Source: Bacteroidaceae bacterium
GTDB taxonomy: Bacteria; Bacteroidota; Bacteroidia; Bacteroidales; Bacteroidaceae
Direction: 5' to 3'
NCBI GenBank assembly: GCA_024697945.1
Contig: JAILRU010000024.1
Coordinates: 1-55,129 of the forward strand
Length of the DNA stretch: 55,129 bases
Position 1 is the stretch's first letter. Each line of letters opens with the position of its first letter. Both the position numbers and the translations under genes were made by a program. Shown here piece after piece: positions 7,719 through 18,243 of this stretch. The notes under the pieces were generated by a model. The model saw only the letters and a list, made by a program, of their open reading frames with translations. It was not told the origin of the DNA and did not search any database.

Positions 7719-8474
7719 CTATTGCCCCTGAGACGCTCCAGAGGTCTTTGTCTTTATGACATCGTAGAGACAGGAGACCTTGACACAGATGGTGCTGTTG
7801 GCGCTGCGGCCGAAGGGGTCTTTCTTGGTGCTCGAGAAGATGTCGCTCAAGCCGTAGAAATAGCGGCCCTCGACGATGAAATGGTAGCCTTTCTTGGTGC
7901 TAACATCCATCCCGAGGCCGCCGGTGATGCCGTACTCGAATTTCTTCTGAACCTTCAGGTCGTGCTGCGTCAAGTCTCCCACAAGCACCTGTGGCGTCAA
8001 ATACCTTGCGCCCTCCCTCACGCTCTCACCTATGCAATAGCCCAGCTGCGGCCCGACGACGAGGAAACCCTTCACGCCGCCCCGTTCGCGTCCGAAGCCG
8101 AGATTGGCAAGCAGGGGCACCTGTACGTAATGCAGGTTGCGCTGATAGGGTGTCTCTTCGCTATTGGGATTCTCTTTCCAGCCTGCCTGCGAGTAGTTGA
8201 TTTCGCCCTGGATGGCACAAAGCATGTTGAAATACTTCTCGCAGGTATAACGGGCGGTAAAGCCCATCGTCATGCCGGTCTTCAACGACTGCTTGATGGA
8301 GGGATTGAACGTCACGGTGTTCATGACGAAACCTCCATTCATGCCTACGGCGAGGTCCGTGCGTGGCTTGCCGACCTGAGCGAAAACCGAGGTGGAACAA
8401 TATATAATAGATAATGTAAAATATAAGACAAATCTGAGTCTAATGCCACACAAAGTCAACTTCTGTACCCGCAT
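7719..8474 (-). CDS. Outer-membrane beta-barrel protein (PorT-like family)
   Basis: 251 aa. A long N-terminal hydrophobic stretch ending STSVFAQ is the signal peptide. The mature part has alternating strand-like segments with Gly and aromatics (DLAVGMNGGFVMNT, HYVQVPLLANLGF, FEYGITGGLGMDV, YHFIVEGRYFYGLSDIF), the pattern of the Bacteroidetes OmpW/PorT-type barrel (PF13568). PorT itself is a T9SS component, but this family has many paralogues, so the specific role is unproven. It starts 29 bases after the LysM gene, so the two form an operon. The signal-peptide coding DNA and the gap before it share a TATTATCTATT-type word. Confidence 0.7.
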   Translation of the reverse strand: MRVQKLTLCGIRLRFVLYFTLSIIYCSTSVFAQVGKPRTDLAVGMNGGFVMNTVTFNPSIKQSLKTGMTMGFTARYTCEKYFNMLCAIQGEINYSQAGWKENPNSEETPYQRNLHYVQVPLLANLGFGRERGGVKGFLVVGPQLGYCIGESVREGARYLTPQVLVGDLTQHDLKVQKKFEYGITGGLGMDVSTKKGYHFIVEGRYFYGLSDIFSSTKKDPFGRSANSTICVKVSCLYDVIKTKTSGASQGQ

Positions 8475-8503
8475 ATTATCTATTGTTTATTTTCTATTAT
8501 CTA

Positions 8504-9859
8504 TTACCTGATGATTTCTATTTTGTTTTCCGAGGTGAAGTGGATGAACTGGACGAAGTTGTTGGAGAAACTCATGCCTGAGGCTGTGCGCTCGAACTGG
8601 TACCAGTTCTGGTAGGGCTCCTGCGAGAGGCTGCCTTGCTTTTGCTCGAAGGTGTCACCCAAGCTGCTGATGCCCCCAAGAAAGTAGAGGCCGAGGTCGA
8701 AGCCAAGGGCTGCGGAGCGAGGATTGCCTTCTGCAATGGGAGTGCGGAAGGATTTCTCGTATGCACGCTGGAAACGCTTAATCCTGTCGTCAAGTACATT
8801 ATAGTAATAAGGGCTGACGATGTAGGTGTCGAAGGAATAGAAGTCGCCCAGGAGTCGCCCGGTCTCGTCCTGCCACTCGGGATAGCCTATGAGCGAGAGA
8901 CGGTAGTTGGAATGCTTCTGACGGAAGTCCTTGAGGTGCGACAAAAGGATGTTGAGCGAACGGATGCTACTGTCGTCGATGAGTATTCTGTTGTTGCGGA
9001 ACTGGTTGAAGGCGGACTCGTAGGCGAAGTCGTCGCCTTCCAACTCAAGGACTCTCGGAGGGCTGGCATGTTGTGTCAGACTCTGGGTAAGCGCCTCGGT
9101 GAACAGCTTGCCTTTGTTGTCAGGGGTTCCGCTATGGACGATGACGTAATTCTCTGCGGCATAGTAGCTTTTGAGTTTCTTCACAGCGGCATTGAAGACT
9201 ATGGGATTGGGTGCTGTGGCATTATAGACGAGGGGGTAGTTCTGCAAAGCCTGTCCGCTCCAGAAAGGCAGGACAAGGCGCGTTCCCTGTTCTCTGCAAA
9301 CCTCTGCCACAGCGGGAATCTGGGTGGCTGAAACGGGACCGATGATGACATCCAGTCCACTGAGCTCTGGCAGCAGGGAATCTATATGTGCCACCGTAGT
9401 GCCACAATCCCAGGCATGGATGTCGAGGTTGACACCACTGCGGCGCACGCTGTCGGCTGCCATCAACAAGCCACGATAGAACTCCACCATCTTCACGTCG
9501 CTGAACGGGAGCAGCACACCGACCTTCAAATCGGAAATAGAAGTGCGGGCGGGAGCCTCTTCCACCTTCTCCACAGGTGGCGTGAGCTTGGTGGTGTCGG
9601 GTGCGGCTTTCGGGATAATCAGCAGGGAACCTTTCTTCAGTTTCTTGCCACTCACGTCGGGATTGGCTGCCTGGAGTTCAGAAACAGAAATGCCAAGGTC
9701 GGCGGCAATGCTCTCCCATGTCTCGCCCTTGCTGACGGAATGCATGTCTCCAAGTGTGGAAAGCGTATTCTGTCCGTACAGAAGCATCGGACATAAGAAG
9801 CATAAGAGTAGGCCCGTCCTGACTCTCCTATGGTAGAATAAAACTGAGATGTTCTTCAT
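8504..9859 (-). CDS. LysM plus type-1 periplasmic-binding-protein fold protein
   Basis: 451 aa with a signal peptide ending LLYGQ. Residues about 40-83 are a LysM module (HSVSKGETWESIAADLGISV ... KLKKGSLLIIP), which binds peptidoglycan glycan. After a Pro/Glu linker, residues about 108-450 follow a type-1 periplasmic-binding fold (LKVGVLLPFSDVKMVEFYRG, LDVIIGPVSATQIPAVAEVC, RLVLPFWSG). This two-part arrangement is a conserved Bacteroidetes family of unknown exact role, perhaps envelope sensing or an LpoA-like activator. It is the first gene of a two-gene unit with the outer-membrane barrel and has its own -7 box at 9903-9910. Confidence 0.8.
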   Translation of the reverse strand: MKNISVLFYHRRVRTGLLLCFLCPMLLYGQNTLSTLGDMHSVSKGETWESIAADLGISVSELQAANPDVSGKKLKKGSLLIIPKAAPDTTKLTPPVEKVEEAPARTSISDLKVGVLLPFSDVKMVEFYRGLLMAADSVRRSGVNLDIHAWDCGTTVAHIDSLLPELSGLDVIIGPVSATQIPAVAEVCREQGTRLVLPFWSGQALQNYPLVYNATAPNPIVFNAAVKKLKSYYAAENYVIVHSGTPDNKGKLFTEALTQSLTQHASPPRVLELEGDDFAYESAFNQFRNNRILIDDSSIRSLNILLSHLKDFRQKHSNYRLSLIGYPEWQDETGRLLGDFYSFDTYIVSPYYYNVLDDRIKRFQRAYEKSFRTPIAEGNPRSAALGFDLGLYFLGGISSLGDTFEQKQGSLSQEPYQNWYQFERTASGMSFSNNFVQFIHFTSENKIEIIR

Positions 9860-9902
9860 TATTTTAGTCCCTAATCCCTATTTTCAAATCTCTTTCTTAG
9901 TG

Positions 9903-9910
9903 CAAAGATA
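9903..9910 (-). promoter_or_regulatory. -7 box (TATCTTTG) for the LysM gene
   Basis: Minus-strand TATCTTTG, 43 bases before the ATG at 9859, with a TTG about 19 bases upstream (in AGTTGAAAG). A typical Bacteroidetes promoter. Confidence 0.65.
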
Positions 9911-9974
9911 ACACTTTTTTCCCCCTTTCAACTATTTTAAGACAGAAAATGCGTCGATTCTCGATGTTTTTTCC

Positions 9975-9982
9975 TATTTTTG
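9975..9982 (+). promoter_or_regulatory. -7 box (TATTTTTG) for the CHU_C gene
   Basis: TATTTTTG lies 18 bases before the ATG at 10001 and rules out the in-frame upstream start near 9980. Divergent to the LysM promoter. Confidence 0.55.
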
Positions 9983-10000
9983 CAAAAAAATATATATCAG

Positions 10001-10774
10001 ATGAAGCGCATATTATTCATTTTCCTTGCTCTTTTACCGCTCTTCGCATGGGCGCAGATACCTTCGATTGACCCTGTCGGCACTTACTATCTTATCAACG
10101 AAGTAGGTGAAGAGGAAACGGGCGACGTGAACGGACAGACCCTGAGTGCACCTTTCCGCGTTGTCTTTGAAGCCAACCCCACTATTCCGATTGGAGAAGG
10201 CTTTAATGATTATGTCTGGTACGAATGGAAACTATGGAAGACGAATGAGCCGGAGACCATCCTGCTCCGCCGCAACGATGCAAGCTTTGAATATGACTTC
10301 AACGAGAGCGGTAGCTATACTGTGCAACTCTGTGCCATCTTCTATGACGAAAACGGCATAAGCGAGGAAGACATACGCTACAGAATCACCGAAAATGCTG
10401 AAGAGCGCGACGAAGAACCTAAAATCATCACCTTGACCGTCAGCGAAAGCAAGCTGGAGTTTCCCAATGCCATTTCACCAGGTTGCAGCGAAGGGTCTAA
10501 CGACACACTCAAACCCAAGGATGGCTATAAGGGCATCATCGCCTTTCATGCCGTCGTCTTCAATCGCTGGGGGAAGAAACTCTATTCGTGGGACGATGTG
10601 AACGGCTGTTGGGACGGCAAGTATAACGGCAAGTACGTGAAGGACGGCGTATATTTCCTTAATGTTTCGGCCAAGGGCAGCGATGGCATCGACTACAAGA
10701 TAAAGAAAGCCATTAACGTAATCACAGGTTACACTACTGAAAATGCCGAGGGCGAAAGCGGAACAACAGAATAA
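10001..10774 (+). CDS. Secreted protein with CHU_C / T9SS type-B sorting domain
   Basis: 257 aa from MKRILFIFLALLPLFAWAQ, a clean signal peptide. Residues about 25-130 form a PKD/Ig-like strand-rich region (YVWYEWKLWKTNEPETI, SGSYTVQLCAIFYDENG). The C-terminal 90 residues match the gliding-motility-associated CHU_C domain (FPNAISPGCSEGSNDTLKP, AVVFNRWGKKLYSWDD, GKYVKDGVYFLNVSAKGSDG), a type-B signal for T9SS export and surface attachment. The last 32 bases overlap uvrA, so both genes are transcribed and probably translated together. Surface role unknown. Confidence 0.82.
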   Translation: MKRILFIFLALLPLFAWAQIPSIDPVGTYYLINEVGEEETGDVNGQTLSAPFRVVFEANPTIPIGEGFNDYVWYEWKLWKTNEPETILLRRNDASFEYDFNESGSYTVQLCAIFYDENGISEEDIRYRITENAEERDEEPKIITLTVSESKLEFPNAISPGCSEGSNDTLKPKDGYKGIIAFHAVVFNRWGKKLYSWDDVNGCWDGKYNGKYVKDGVYFLNVSAKGSDGIDYKIKKAINVITGYTTENAEGESGTTE

Positions 10775-13553
10775 TAATCAGAAGATTTGCGTGGAGGGTG
10801 CCCGCGTCCACAACCTGAAGAATGTGGATGTGGAGATTCCGCGCAACAGTCTTACTGTATTCACAGGCTTGAGCGGCAGCGGCAAGTCTTCTCTGGCTTT
10901 CGACACCATCTATGCCGAAGGACAGCGCCGCTACATAGAGACATTTAGCGCCTACGCCCGTAACTTCCTGGGAAGCATGGAACGTCCCGATGTGGATAAG
11001 ATAACAGGTCTCAGTCCTGTCATCAGTATCGAGCAGAAGACGACCAACAAGAACCCGCGAAGCACGGTGGGGACTACGACGGAAATATACGACTTCCTGC
11101 GTCTGCTTTATGCCCGCACAGCCGATGCTTTTTCCTACATCACCGGCGAGAAGATGGTGCGCTACGCGGAAGAACAGATTCTCGACCTCCTCCTGAGCGA
11201 GTACCTCGGCAAGCGCATCATCCTGTTGGCTCCACTCGTCAAGAACCGCAAGGGACATTACAGGGAACTCCTTGAAACCATCCGTCGCAAGGGCTATCTT
11301 TATGCCCGAATCGACGGCGAAATCCGGGAAGTACTGCCAGGCATGAAGCTCGACCGCTATCGCAACCATAGCATCGAGGTGGTCATCGACCGCCTACAGG
11401 TTCAGGACAAGGACGACAAACGACTCCTCCAGAGTGTTGCAATCGCCATGAAGCAAGGCGATGGGGAAATGCTTGTCAGCGAGATGGACAGCAATAATGT
11501 CCGCCACTACAGCAAGCACCTGATGTGCCCTACAAGCGGCATCTCCTATCACGACCCAGCACCTCACGACTTCTCTTTCAACAGCCCACAAGGTGCTTGT
11601 CCCAGATGCAAAGGCCTCGGTTTCGTACATATCATCGACCGAGCAAAGGTCATCCCCGACCCTACCCTTTCACTTCGTCAAGGCGGCTTTGCGCCCCTCG
11701 GAAAGGCCAGACAGGCCATGATATTCTGGCAGGTGGAAGTCGTACTGGAACAATATGGCTGTACGATAGACACACCGCTTGGAGAAGTGCCTGACGAAGC
11801 CATCGACGAGATACTGGAAGGCAGTCCCGAGCGATTGCGCATTCCTGCAAGCATGACCAAAACCACGAACGATGTCTATACCAATTTCGACGGCTTGGTC
11901 AAGTTCATCGAGCAGATGAAAGATGCTGATGTGGGAGCCAGCGCCCAGAGGTGGGCTGAACAGTTCAGCGGCGTATGCGAGTGTCCCGAGTGTCACGGAC
12001 AACGGTTAAAGAAGGAGTCACTGCATTTCCTTCTTGACGGCAAGAACATCGCTGAAATCTCAGCCTTCGAACTCGGAGAGCTCTACGAATGGTTGGATGG
12101 ACTGGAGACACGCATCAGCGAACGACAAAGAGCTATTTCCTCAGAAATCATCAAGGAAATCAAGACACGTCTGAAGTTCCTGCTCGATGTCGGCCTCGAC
12201 TATCTCTCCCTCTCACGTCCCTCGATGAGTCTGTCTGGCGGCGAGAGTCAGCGCATCCGCCTTGCCACACAGATTGGCAGCCAGCTGGTGGGCGTCCTAT
12301 ACATCCTCGACGAACCCAGCATCGGTCTCCATCAGCGCGACAACATCAAACTCATCCGCTCGCTCAAGGCTTTGCGCGATGCTGGCAATACGATAATAGT
12401 CGTGGAACACGACCGCGATATGATGGAGAATGCCGACTACATTGTCGATATCGGTCCGCTGGCAGGCAGACGCGGTGGTGAAGTGGTCTTTCAAGGCACC
12501 TACAAAGAGATGCTGAAGACGAATACCTTGACAGCAAAATACTTAAAAGGCGAGAAATTGGTGGTTGAAGGTGGGAGGTTAAAGAACCAAGAGAATCCTT
12601 TGCCCTCTACTTTCATAAAACTTTACGGTGCTTGCGGCCACAATCTCAAGAACATAGATGTGGAGATTCCCCTTGGCAAGCTCATTTGCATCACTGGCGT
12701 CAGCGGAAGCGGCAAGAGTTCCCTCATCAGTGAGACGCTTTATCCCATCCTCAGCAAGCACTTCTACCGCTCGCTCGCTGAACCTCTTCCCTACAGTTCA
12801 ATTGAAGGGATGGAAAACCTCGACAAGATTATCAATGTTGACCAAAGTCCCTTGGGAAGGACGCCTCGTTCCAATCCCGCCACCTATACAGATGTCTTTA
12901 CAGACATACGCAAGCTTTTCGTCGAACTGCCCGAGGCCCGCATCCGAGGCTATAAGCCCGGTCGTTTCTCGTTCAATGTCAAAGGCGGACGTTGTGAGTG
13001 CTGTGGCGGCAACGGCTACAGGACCATCGAAATGAACTTCCTGCCCGATGTCTATGTGCCCTGCGAAGAGTGTAGGGGCAAGCGCTATAACCGCGAGACA
13101 CTCGAGGTAAGATTCCGTGGCAAAAGCATTGCCGATGTGCTCGACATGACCATCAACCAGGCAGTCGATTTCTTTGAAAACCAACCCGTCATTCTGAACA
13201 AGATAAAGGTATTGCAGGAGGTGGGACTTGGATACATCAAGCTCGGACAGCCCAGCAACACCCTCTCCGGAGGTGAGAGCCAACGTGTGAAACTTGGAGC
13301 AGAACTGGCCAGACGCGACACAGGACGTACCCTCTATATACTCGACGAACCCACCACAGGACTTCACTTCGAGGACATCCGCGTCCTGCTCGATGTACTC
13401 AGGAAGCTTGTGGACAAGGGCAACACCATCATTGTCATCGAGCACAATCCTGACATCATTCATGCAGCAGACTGGATTATCGAGATGGGCCCTGGAGGGG
13501 GTCGCAACGGCGGTAAGATACTCTATAGCGGCATACCAAAGGGAACCATATAA
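10743..13553 (+). CDS. uvrA: UvrABC excinuclease ATPase subunit UvrA
   Basis: 936 aa, standard length. UvrA recognises bulky DNA lesions and loads UvrB in nucleotide excision repair. Two ABC ATPase modules are visible: Walker [11 protein letters not shown] near residue 41 with signature [16 protein letters not shown], and Walker [11 protein letters not shown] near residue 650 with [15 protein letters not shown]. The C-terminal zinc module is complete ([10 protein letters not shown] ... CEECRGKRY). The first zinc site reads CPTSG...CPRCKG, so one of four cysteines is replaced, which I believe is common in this clade. The ATG at 10743 lies inside the CHU_C gene; no better start exists before the conserved [10 protein letters not shown]. 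Confidence 0.96.
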   Translation: MPRAKAEQQNNNQKICVEGARVHNLKNVDVEIPRNSLTVFTGLSGSGKSSLAFDTIYAEGQRRYIETFSAYARNFLGSMERPDVDKITGLSPVISIEQKTTNKNPRSTVGTTTEIYDFLRLLYARTADAFSYITGEKMVRYAEEQILDLLLSEYLGKRIILLAPLVKNRKGHYRELLETIRRKGYLYARIDGEIREVLPGMKLDRYRNHSIEVVIDRLQVQDKDDKRLLQSVAIAMKQGDGEMLVSEMDSNNVRHYSKHLMCPTSGISYHDPAPHDFSFNSPQGACPRCKGLGFVHIIDRAKVIPDPTLSLRQGGFAPLGKARQAMIFWQVEVVLEQYGCTIDTPLGEVPDEAIDEILEGSPERLRIPASMTKTTNDVYTNFDGLVKFIEQMKDADVGASAQRWAEQFSGVCECPECHGQRLKKESLHFLLDGKNIAEISAFELGELYEWLDGLETRISERQRAISSEIIKEIKTRLKFLLDVGLDYLSLSRPSMSLSGGESQRIRLATQIGSQLVGVLYILDEPSIGLHQRDNIKLIRSLKALRDAGNTIIVVEHDRDMMENADYIVDIGPLAGRRGGEVVFQGTYKEMLKTNTLTAKYLKGEKLVVEGGRLKNQENPLPSTFIKLYGACGHNLKNIDVEIPLGKLICITGVSGSGKSSLISETLYPILSKHFYRSLAEPLPYSSIEGMENLDKIINVDQSPLGRTPRSNPATYTDVFTDIRKLFVELPEARIRGYKPGRFSFNVKGGRCECCGGNGYRTIEMNFLPDVYVPCEECRGKRYNRETLEVRFRGKSIADVLDMTINQAVDFFENQPVILNKIKVLQEVGLGYIKLGQPSNTLSGGESQRVKLGAELARRDTGRTLYILDEPTTGLHFEDIRVLLDVLRKLVDKGNTIIVIEHNPDIIHAADWIIEMGPGGGRNGGKILYSGIPKGTI

Positions 13554-13595
13554 AAACAAAACAACATATTGGCATGACTTTTGTAGAACATAGGC

Positions 13596-13631
13596 AAAAT
13601 AGTAAATCGCAAATCGTAAAATAGCAAATAA
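13596..13631. repeat. Spacer word repeat (AGTAAATCG / AAATCGTAAA)
   Basis: The gap between uvrA and the clpC-like gene is built from repeated AAATCGTAAA/ATAGTAAAT words. A closely similar stretch lies at 31304-31339 before the MBOAT gene. Confidence 0.5.
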
Positions 13632-13636
13632 TCTCG

Positions 13637-16156
13637 ATGACGACAAGTTTCTCACCAGATACATTCAACATACTGAACTTCAGTAAGGAAGAGGCCAGTC
13701 GCCTGCATTGTGGCAGCGTATCTCCGTTGCATCTGCTACTCGGCATCATTCGCCATACTGACAACAAGGCAAGTCAACTTCTGGCATATTACCTGCCAGA
13801 CGGCATTACCGCGCTCAAGAGTCAGTTGGAACTGACAGCCCGTCAGCATCAGGTACTCATCTCCCCCACCCCTGCCGACATGAACTTCGACACGCAGGCA
13901 AACCGCATCATGCGTCTTTGTAAGCTTGAGGCAAGCCTGATGAAGTCGGAAACCATCGAACCCATACATGTCCTGCTCGCCATCCTAAAAGCCAACGATA
14001 ACGAGGCAAGTGACATCCTGCAGCGACTGGATATTACATACGAAAAGGTACAGACTCCCTCTAATTCCTCATCAGATGAGGAGGATCCCTCCCCCAAGGG
14101 AAGCTGGGATGAGTCTGATGATGATGACGACGAGGATATGGAGCCCGTTTCCGCAGGACTGGATGGCAACGTCATCTCCATTCGTCAGCAAAAGAAGCAG
14201 GAAAGCAAAACGCCTGCCCTCGACAATTTCGGCACCGACCTGACACTCATGGCTGCAGAAGACCTGCTCGACCCTGTCATCGGGCGTGAAAAAGAGATTG
14301 AGCGTGTGGCACAAATCCTGAACCGACGCAAGAAGAACAATCCTATCCTCATCGGAGAGCCCGGTGTGGGCAAGAGTGCTATCGTGGAAGGACTGGCCCA
14401 GCGCATCATCGAGCACAGAATCAGCCGCACGCTTTGGAACAAGCGCATTGTAGTGCTCGACCTAGCAAGTGTAGTGGCTGGAACGAAATACCGCGGACAG
14501 TTCGAGGAACGTCTGCGCTGTATCATCAACGAGCTGCAACAGAACCCTGATTTCATCGTCTTCATCGACGAGATACACACCCTCATCGGTGCCGGCAATG
14601 CTGCCGGTTCAATGGATGCTGCCAACATGCTGAAGCCGGCGCTGAGCCGAGGTGAGTTCCAATGCATCGGTGCCACAACCCTCGATGAGTTCCGCAAGAC
14701 CATCGAGAAGGACGGTGCCCTGGAACGCCGTTTCCAGAAGGTTCAGGTTGCGCCAACCACAGCAGAAGAGACATTACAGATACTCCAGAACCTTCGCGAC
14801 CGCTACGAGAAACATCATCTCGTTCACTACACGGACGAAGCGTTACAGGCTTGTGTCAAGATGACCGGACGTTACATCACCGACCGCTGCTTCCCTGACA
14901 AGGCTATTGATGTCCTCGACGAAGCAGGCAGTCGTATGCGCATACAGAACTATCCTGTTCCTGAGGAGATTCTCCGCCTGGAGAAACTCATTGAAGAGCT
15001 CGACCAGAAGAAAACCGATGCCGCTACGCATCAGAACTTCGAACAAGCTGCCGACCTTCGTGACAAATGCAAATCCCTGCAGGAAGAGTTGAAACTGGCT
15101 AAGGAGATTTGGGAGAAGAACCTCAGCGAGAGCGAGCGAAGTCTCGTAGATGAGCAAATTGTAGCGGAAGTCGTCAGCACCATGACTGGCATTCCCGTAC
15201 AACGCATCGGCCAGGAAGAGAACCAACGCCTTCGCAGCCTGAAAGATGTCCTCCAGCAACGTGTCATCGGTCAGAACGAAGCTGTCGCTACCGTTGCCAA
15301 AGCCATTCAGCGCAGTCGCATAGGTCTGAAAGACCCACAGAAACCCATCGGCACCTTCCTCTTCGTAGGACCGACCGGTGTGGGCAAAACATATCTCGCC
15401 AAGTGCCTGGCAGAAGAGCTGTTTTGCAAGGCAGATGCCATCATCCGCATAGACATGAGCGAATACATGGAGAAGCATACCGTCAGCCGAATGGTTGGTG
15501 CTCCTCCGGGTTATGTCGGCTACGACGAAGGTGGTCAACTCACGGAACAAGTACGACGCAAACCCTACTCCATCGTTCTGCTTGACGAGATAGAGAAGGC
15601 GCATCAGGATGTCTTCAACCTCCTCTTGCAAGTGATGGACGAAGGAAGGCTGACCGATGGCAATGGCAATACGATTGACTTCCGCAACACCGTCATCATC
15701 ATGACCAGTAACTGCGGCTCAAAGCAGATTCGTGACTTCGGTCGAGGCGTGGGTTTCCAAAGCGAAACAGACGCGACGACAGGCAAGAAGCAGAATCGCG
15801 ACATCGTGAAGAAAGCGCTCGACAAGCAGTTTGCCCCTGAGTTCATGAACCGTCTGGACAATATCATCTACTTCGACCATCTCTCGCAAGAAGACTTGCA
15901 GCGCATTGTCGATATTGAGCTTCGTCCGCTTCTGGAACGTGTCAAAGAGATGGGACACACCCTCGAAATCACGCCAGAGGTTCGCCTATTGCTTGGCAAG
16001 AAGGGTTACGACATACAGTTCGGCGCTCGTCCCTTGAAGCGAGCCATCCAAGACCTGCTCGAAGACCCGCTCTGCGAAGTACTCATGGAAGAGACAGAAC
16101 AGGCCATGAAGCTCAAAGCAGAATTAAAAGAAGATAAGGTTATAATTACAAAATAA
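13637..16156 (+). CDS. clpC: ClpC-type AAA+ unfoldase (Clp protease ATP-binding subunit)
   Basis: 839 aa. Residues 1-145 are a double Clp-N repeat ([37 protein letters not shown]), then an acidic Ser/Asp linker (about 148-180). The D1 ATPase has Walker [16 protein letters not shown] near residue 240 and Walker [11 protein letters not shown]; a UVR-type coiled stretch ([19 protein letters not shown]) lies in the middle; D2 has [15 protein letters not shown] near residue 578 and a Clp_D2-small C-terminus. This order marks ClpC rather than ClpB, which would have a longer M-domain. It unfolds proteins for ClpP. htpG follows three bases after the stop, giving a chaperone/stress pair. Confidence 0.92.
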   Translation: MTTSFSPDTFNILNFSKEEASRLHCGSVSPLHLLLGIIRHTDNKASQLLAYYLPDGITALKSQLELTARQHQVLISPTPADMNFDTQANRIMRLCKLEASLMKSETIEPIHVLLAILKANDNEASDILQRLDITYEKVQTPSNSSSDEEDPSPKGSWDESDDDDDEDMEPVSAGLDGNVISIRQQKKQESKTPALDNFGTDLTLMAAEDLLDPVIGREKEIERVAQILNRRKKNNPILIGEPGVGKSAIVEGLAQRIIEHRISRTLWNKRIVVLDLASVVAGTKYRGQFEERLRCIINELQQNPDFIVFIDEIHTLIGAGNAAGSMDAANMLKPALSRGEFQCIGATTLDEFRKTIEKDGALERRFQKVQVAPTTAEETLQILQNLRDRYEKHHLVHYTDEALQACVKMTGRYITDRCFPDKAIDVLDEAGSRMRIQNYPVPEEILRLEKLIEELDQKKTDAATHQNFEQAADLRDKCKSLQEELKLAKEIWEKNLSESERSLVDEQIVAEVVSTMTGIPVQRIGQEENQRLRSLKDVLQQRVIGQNEAVATVAKAIQRSRIGLKDPQKPIGTFLFVGPTGVGKTYLAKCLAEELFCKADAIIRIDMSEYMEKHTVSRMVGAPPGYVGYDEGGQLTEQVRRKPYSIVLLDEIEKAHQDVFNLLLQVMDEGRLTDGNGNTIDFRNTVIIMTSNCGSKQIRDFGRGVGFQSETDATTGKKQNRDIVKKALDKQFAPEFMNRLDNIIYFDHLSQEDLQRIVDIELRPLLERVKEMGHTLEITPEVRLLLGKKGYDIQFGARPLKRAIQDLLEDPLCEVLMEETEQAMKLKAELKEDKVIITK

Positions 16157-16159
16157 GAC

Positions 16160-18211
16160 ATGAAACAAGGTAACATCGGGGTTACAACCGAGAATATCTT
16201 CCCCGTCATCAAAAAGTTCCTCTATAGCGACCACGAAATCTTTATTCGCGAAATTATTAGTAACGCCGTCGATGCCACGCAAAAGCTTAAGACGCTTGCA
16301 GGCAAAGGCGACTTCAAAGGCGAGTTGGGCGACCTGAGGATTCGGGTCAGCATCGACAAAGACGCTAAGACTATCACCGTTAGCGACAGCGGTATCGGTA
16401 TGACTGCAGACGAAATCGAAAAGTACATCAACCAGATTGCTTTCTCAGGAGCCAACGACTTCCTTGACAAATACAAGGATGACTCAAACGCCATCATCGG
16501 TCACTTCGGTCTCGGCTTCTACTCATCGTTTATGGTGAGCAAGCAGGTCGATATCATCACAAAGAGCTATCAGGACGCACCTGCCGTAAAGTGGAGTTGC
16601 GACGGAAGTCCAAGTTTCACCCTCGAAGAGGTTGAGAAGGCAGAGCGCGGCACAGACATCGTGATGCACATTGACGACGATTGCCAGGAGTTCATTGAAA
16701 AGGACAAGATTGAAGGCCTGCTTCGCAAATACTGTCACTTCCTGCCCATTCCCATAGCTTTTGGCAAGAAGACCGAATGGAAGGACGGCAAGCAAGTCGA
16801 TACCGACGAAGACAATATTATAAATAATGTAGAGCCGCTGTGGGCAAAGAAACCTGCCGACCTCAAGGACGAGGACTACAAGGAGTTTTACCGTCACCTC
16901 TTCCCAATGGCCGACGAGCCACTCTTCTGGATTCACCTCAACGTGGATTATCCCTTCAACCTCACCGGCATTCTCTACTTCCCAAAGATAAAGAACAACA
17001 TCGAAATCCAGCGCAACAAGATACAGCTCTACTGCAACCAGGTCTTCGTGACCGACGCTGTGGAAGGCATTGTGCCCGAGTTCCTGACCTTGCTGCACGG
17101 TGTGATTGACTCTCCAGACATCCCTCTGAACGTGAGCCGAAGCTACCTCCAGAGCGATGCCAACGTCAAGAAAATTAGCTCGTACATCACTAAGAAAGTC
17201 AACGACCGCCTCGCTGGCATCTTCAAGAACGAGCGCGAGGACTTCGAGAAGAAGTGGGACGACATCAAGATATTCATCCACTACGGCCTGCTCACCGAAG
17301 AGGACTACTACGACAAGGCAAAGGCTTACTTCCTTCTGAAGGACACCGAGGGCAAGTACTACACGCTCGACGAGTTCCAAGCCCTCATCAAGGACAATCA
17401 GACAAACAAGGACGGACAGCTCGTCTATCTCTATGCCAATGACCCCGACGCGCAGTACACCTACATCGACGCCGCAAAGCAGAAGGGCTACAAAGTGCTC
17501 TTGATGAACGGTCAGCTCGATGCTCCGCTGATTGGTATGCTCGAAAGAAAGCTCGAGAAATCAACCTTCACTCGTGTTGATGCCGACGTCATAGAGCGCC
17601 TCATTCAGAAAGAAGAGACGAAGCGCGAGAAGCTCGAAGCAGAACGCTCGGACAAGCTTTCCATCGTCTTCCGCTCTCAAGCTCCGAAGACTGACAAAGT
17701 CGATTTCAACGTCGAGGCTCAAGCCCTTGGCGAAGACCAATTGCCAGTCATGATGACGCAAAGCGAGTACATGCGCCGCATGAAGGAGATGGCTCGCTTG
17801 CAGCCCGGAATGGCCTTCTACGGCGAGATGCCCGACATGTATAACATCGTACTCAACACCGACTCGCCGCTCATCCGCGAGGTGCTCGAGGACTGCGAGA
17901 AGAGTACTGAAGAGGCCCTGAAGCCCATCGAGGCTGAGCTGCGCGGACTCAATGCCCGTCAGGCTGTACTGCGTCAGGAGCAGGACAAGAAGAAGCCCGA
18001 GGAGATTACTCAGGAAGAGAAGGACGACCTGAAGAAGTGCGGCGAGGACATCCGGGCCGAGCAGCAGAAGCGCGACGACGTGCTGAAAGGATTTGCCGAA
18101 AAGAACGACCGCGTCCATCAGCTCATCGACCTGGCCCTCCTCCAGAACGGTCTCCTCAAGGGTGAAGCCCTCACCCGCTTTGTCAAGAGAAGCGTGGAGA
18201 TGATAAAGTAA
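16160..18211 (+). CDS. htpG: Hsp90-family chaperone HtpG
   Basis: 683 aa, usual for Bacteroidetes HtpG and longer than the E. coli protein. The GHKL ATPase domain (1-220) shows FIREIISNAVDATQKL, DSGIGMT and IGHFGLGFYSSFMV, the nucleotide-binding motifs. The middle domain contains NVSRSYLQSD with the catalytic Arg region. The C-terminal dimerisation domain is interrupted by a Lys/Glu-rich segment (about 590-645: ELRGLNARQAVLRQEQDKKK and following), presumably a helical insertion. It starts three bases after clpC and likely shares its transcript. It folds client proteins under stress in the cytoplasm. Confidence 0.95.
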   Translation: MKQGNIGVTTENIFPVIKKFLYSDHEIFIREIISNAVDATQKLKTLAGKGDFKGELGDLRIRVSIDKDAKTITVSDSGIGMTADEIEKYINQIAFSGANDFLDKYKDDSNAIIGHFGLGFYSSFMVSKQVDIITKSYQDAPAVKWSCDGSPSFTLEEVEKAERGTDIVMHIDDDCQEFIEKDKIEGLLRKYCHFLPIPIAFGKKTEWKDGKQVDTDEDNIINNVEPLWAKKPADLKDEDYKEFYRHLFPMADEPLFWIHLNVDYPFNLTGILYFPKIKNNIEIQRNKIQLYCNQVFVTDAVEGIVPEFLTLLHGVIDSPDIPLNVSRSYLQSDANVKKISSYITKKVNDRLAGIFKNEREDFEKKWDDIKIFIHYGLLTEEDYYDKAKAYFLLKDTEGKYYTLDEFQALIKDNQTNKDGQLVYLYANDPDAQYTYIDAAKQKGYKVLLMNGQLDAPLIGMLERKLEKSTFTRVDADVIERLIQKEETKREKLEAERSDKLSIVFRSQAPKTDKVDFNVEAQALGEDQLPVMMTQSEYMRRMKEMARLQPGMAFYGEMPDMYNIVLNTDSPLIREVLEDCEKSTEEALKPIEAELRGLNARQAVLRQEQDKKKPEEITQEEKDDLKKCGEDIRAEQQKRDDVLKGFAEKNDRVHQLIDLALLQNGLLKGEALTRFVKRSVEMIK

Positions 18212-18243
18212 TAAATCGTTAATCTTCAATAGAATATAATAAG

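Noticed and set aside
16523..17380. A 285-codon minus-strand frame opposite htpG
   Set aside because: It is Leu/Val-rich, antisense and without motifs; htpG motifs on the plus strand are complete.
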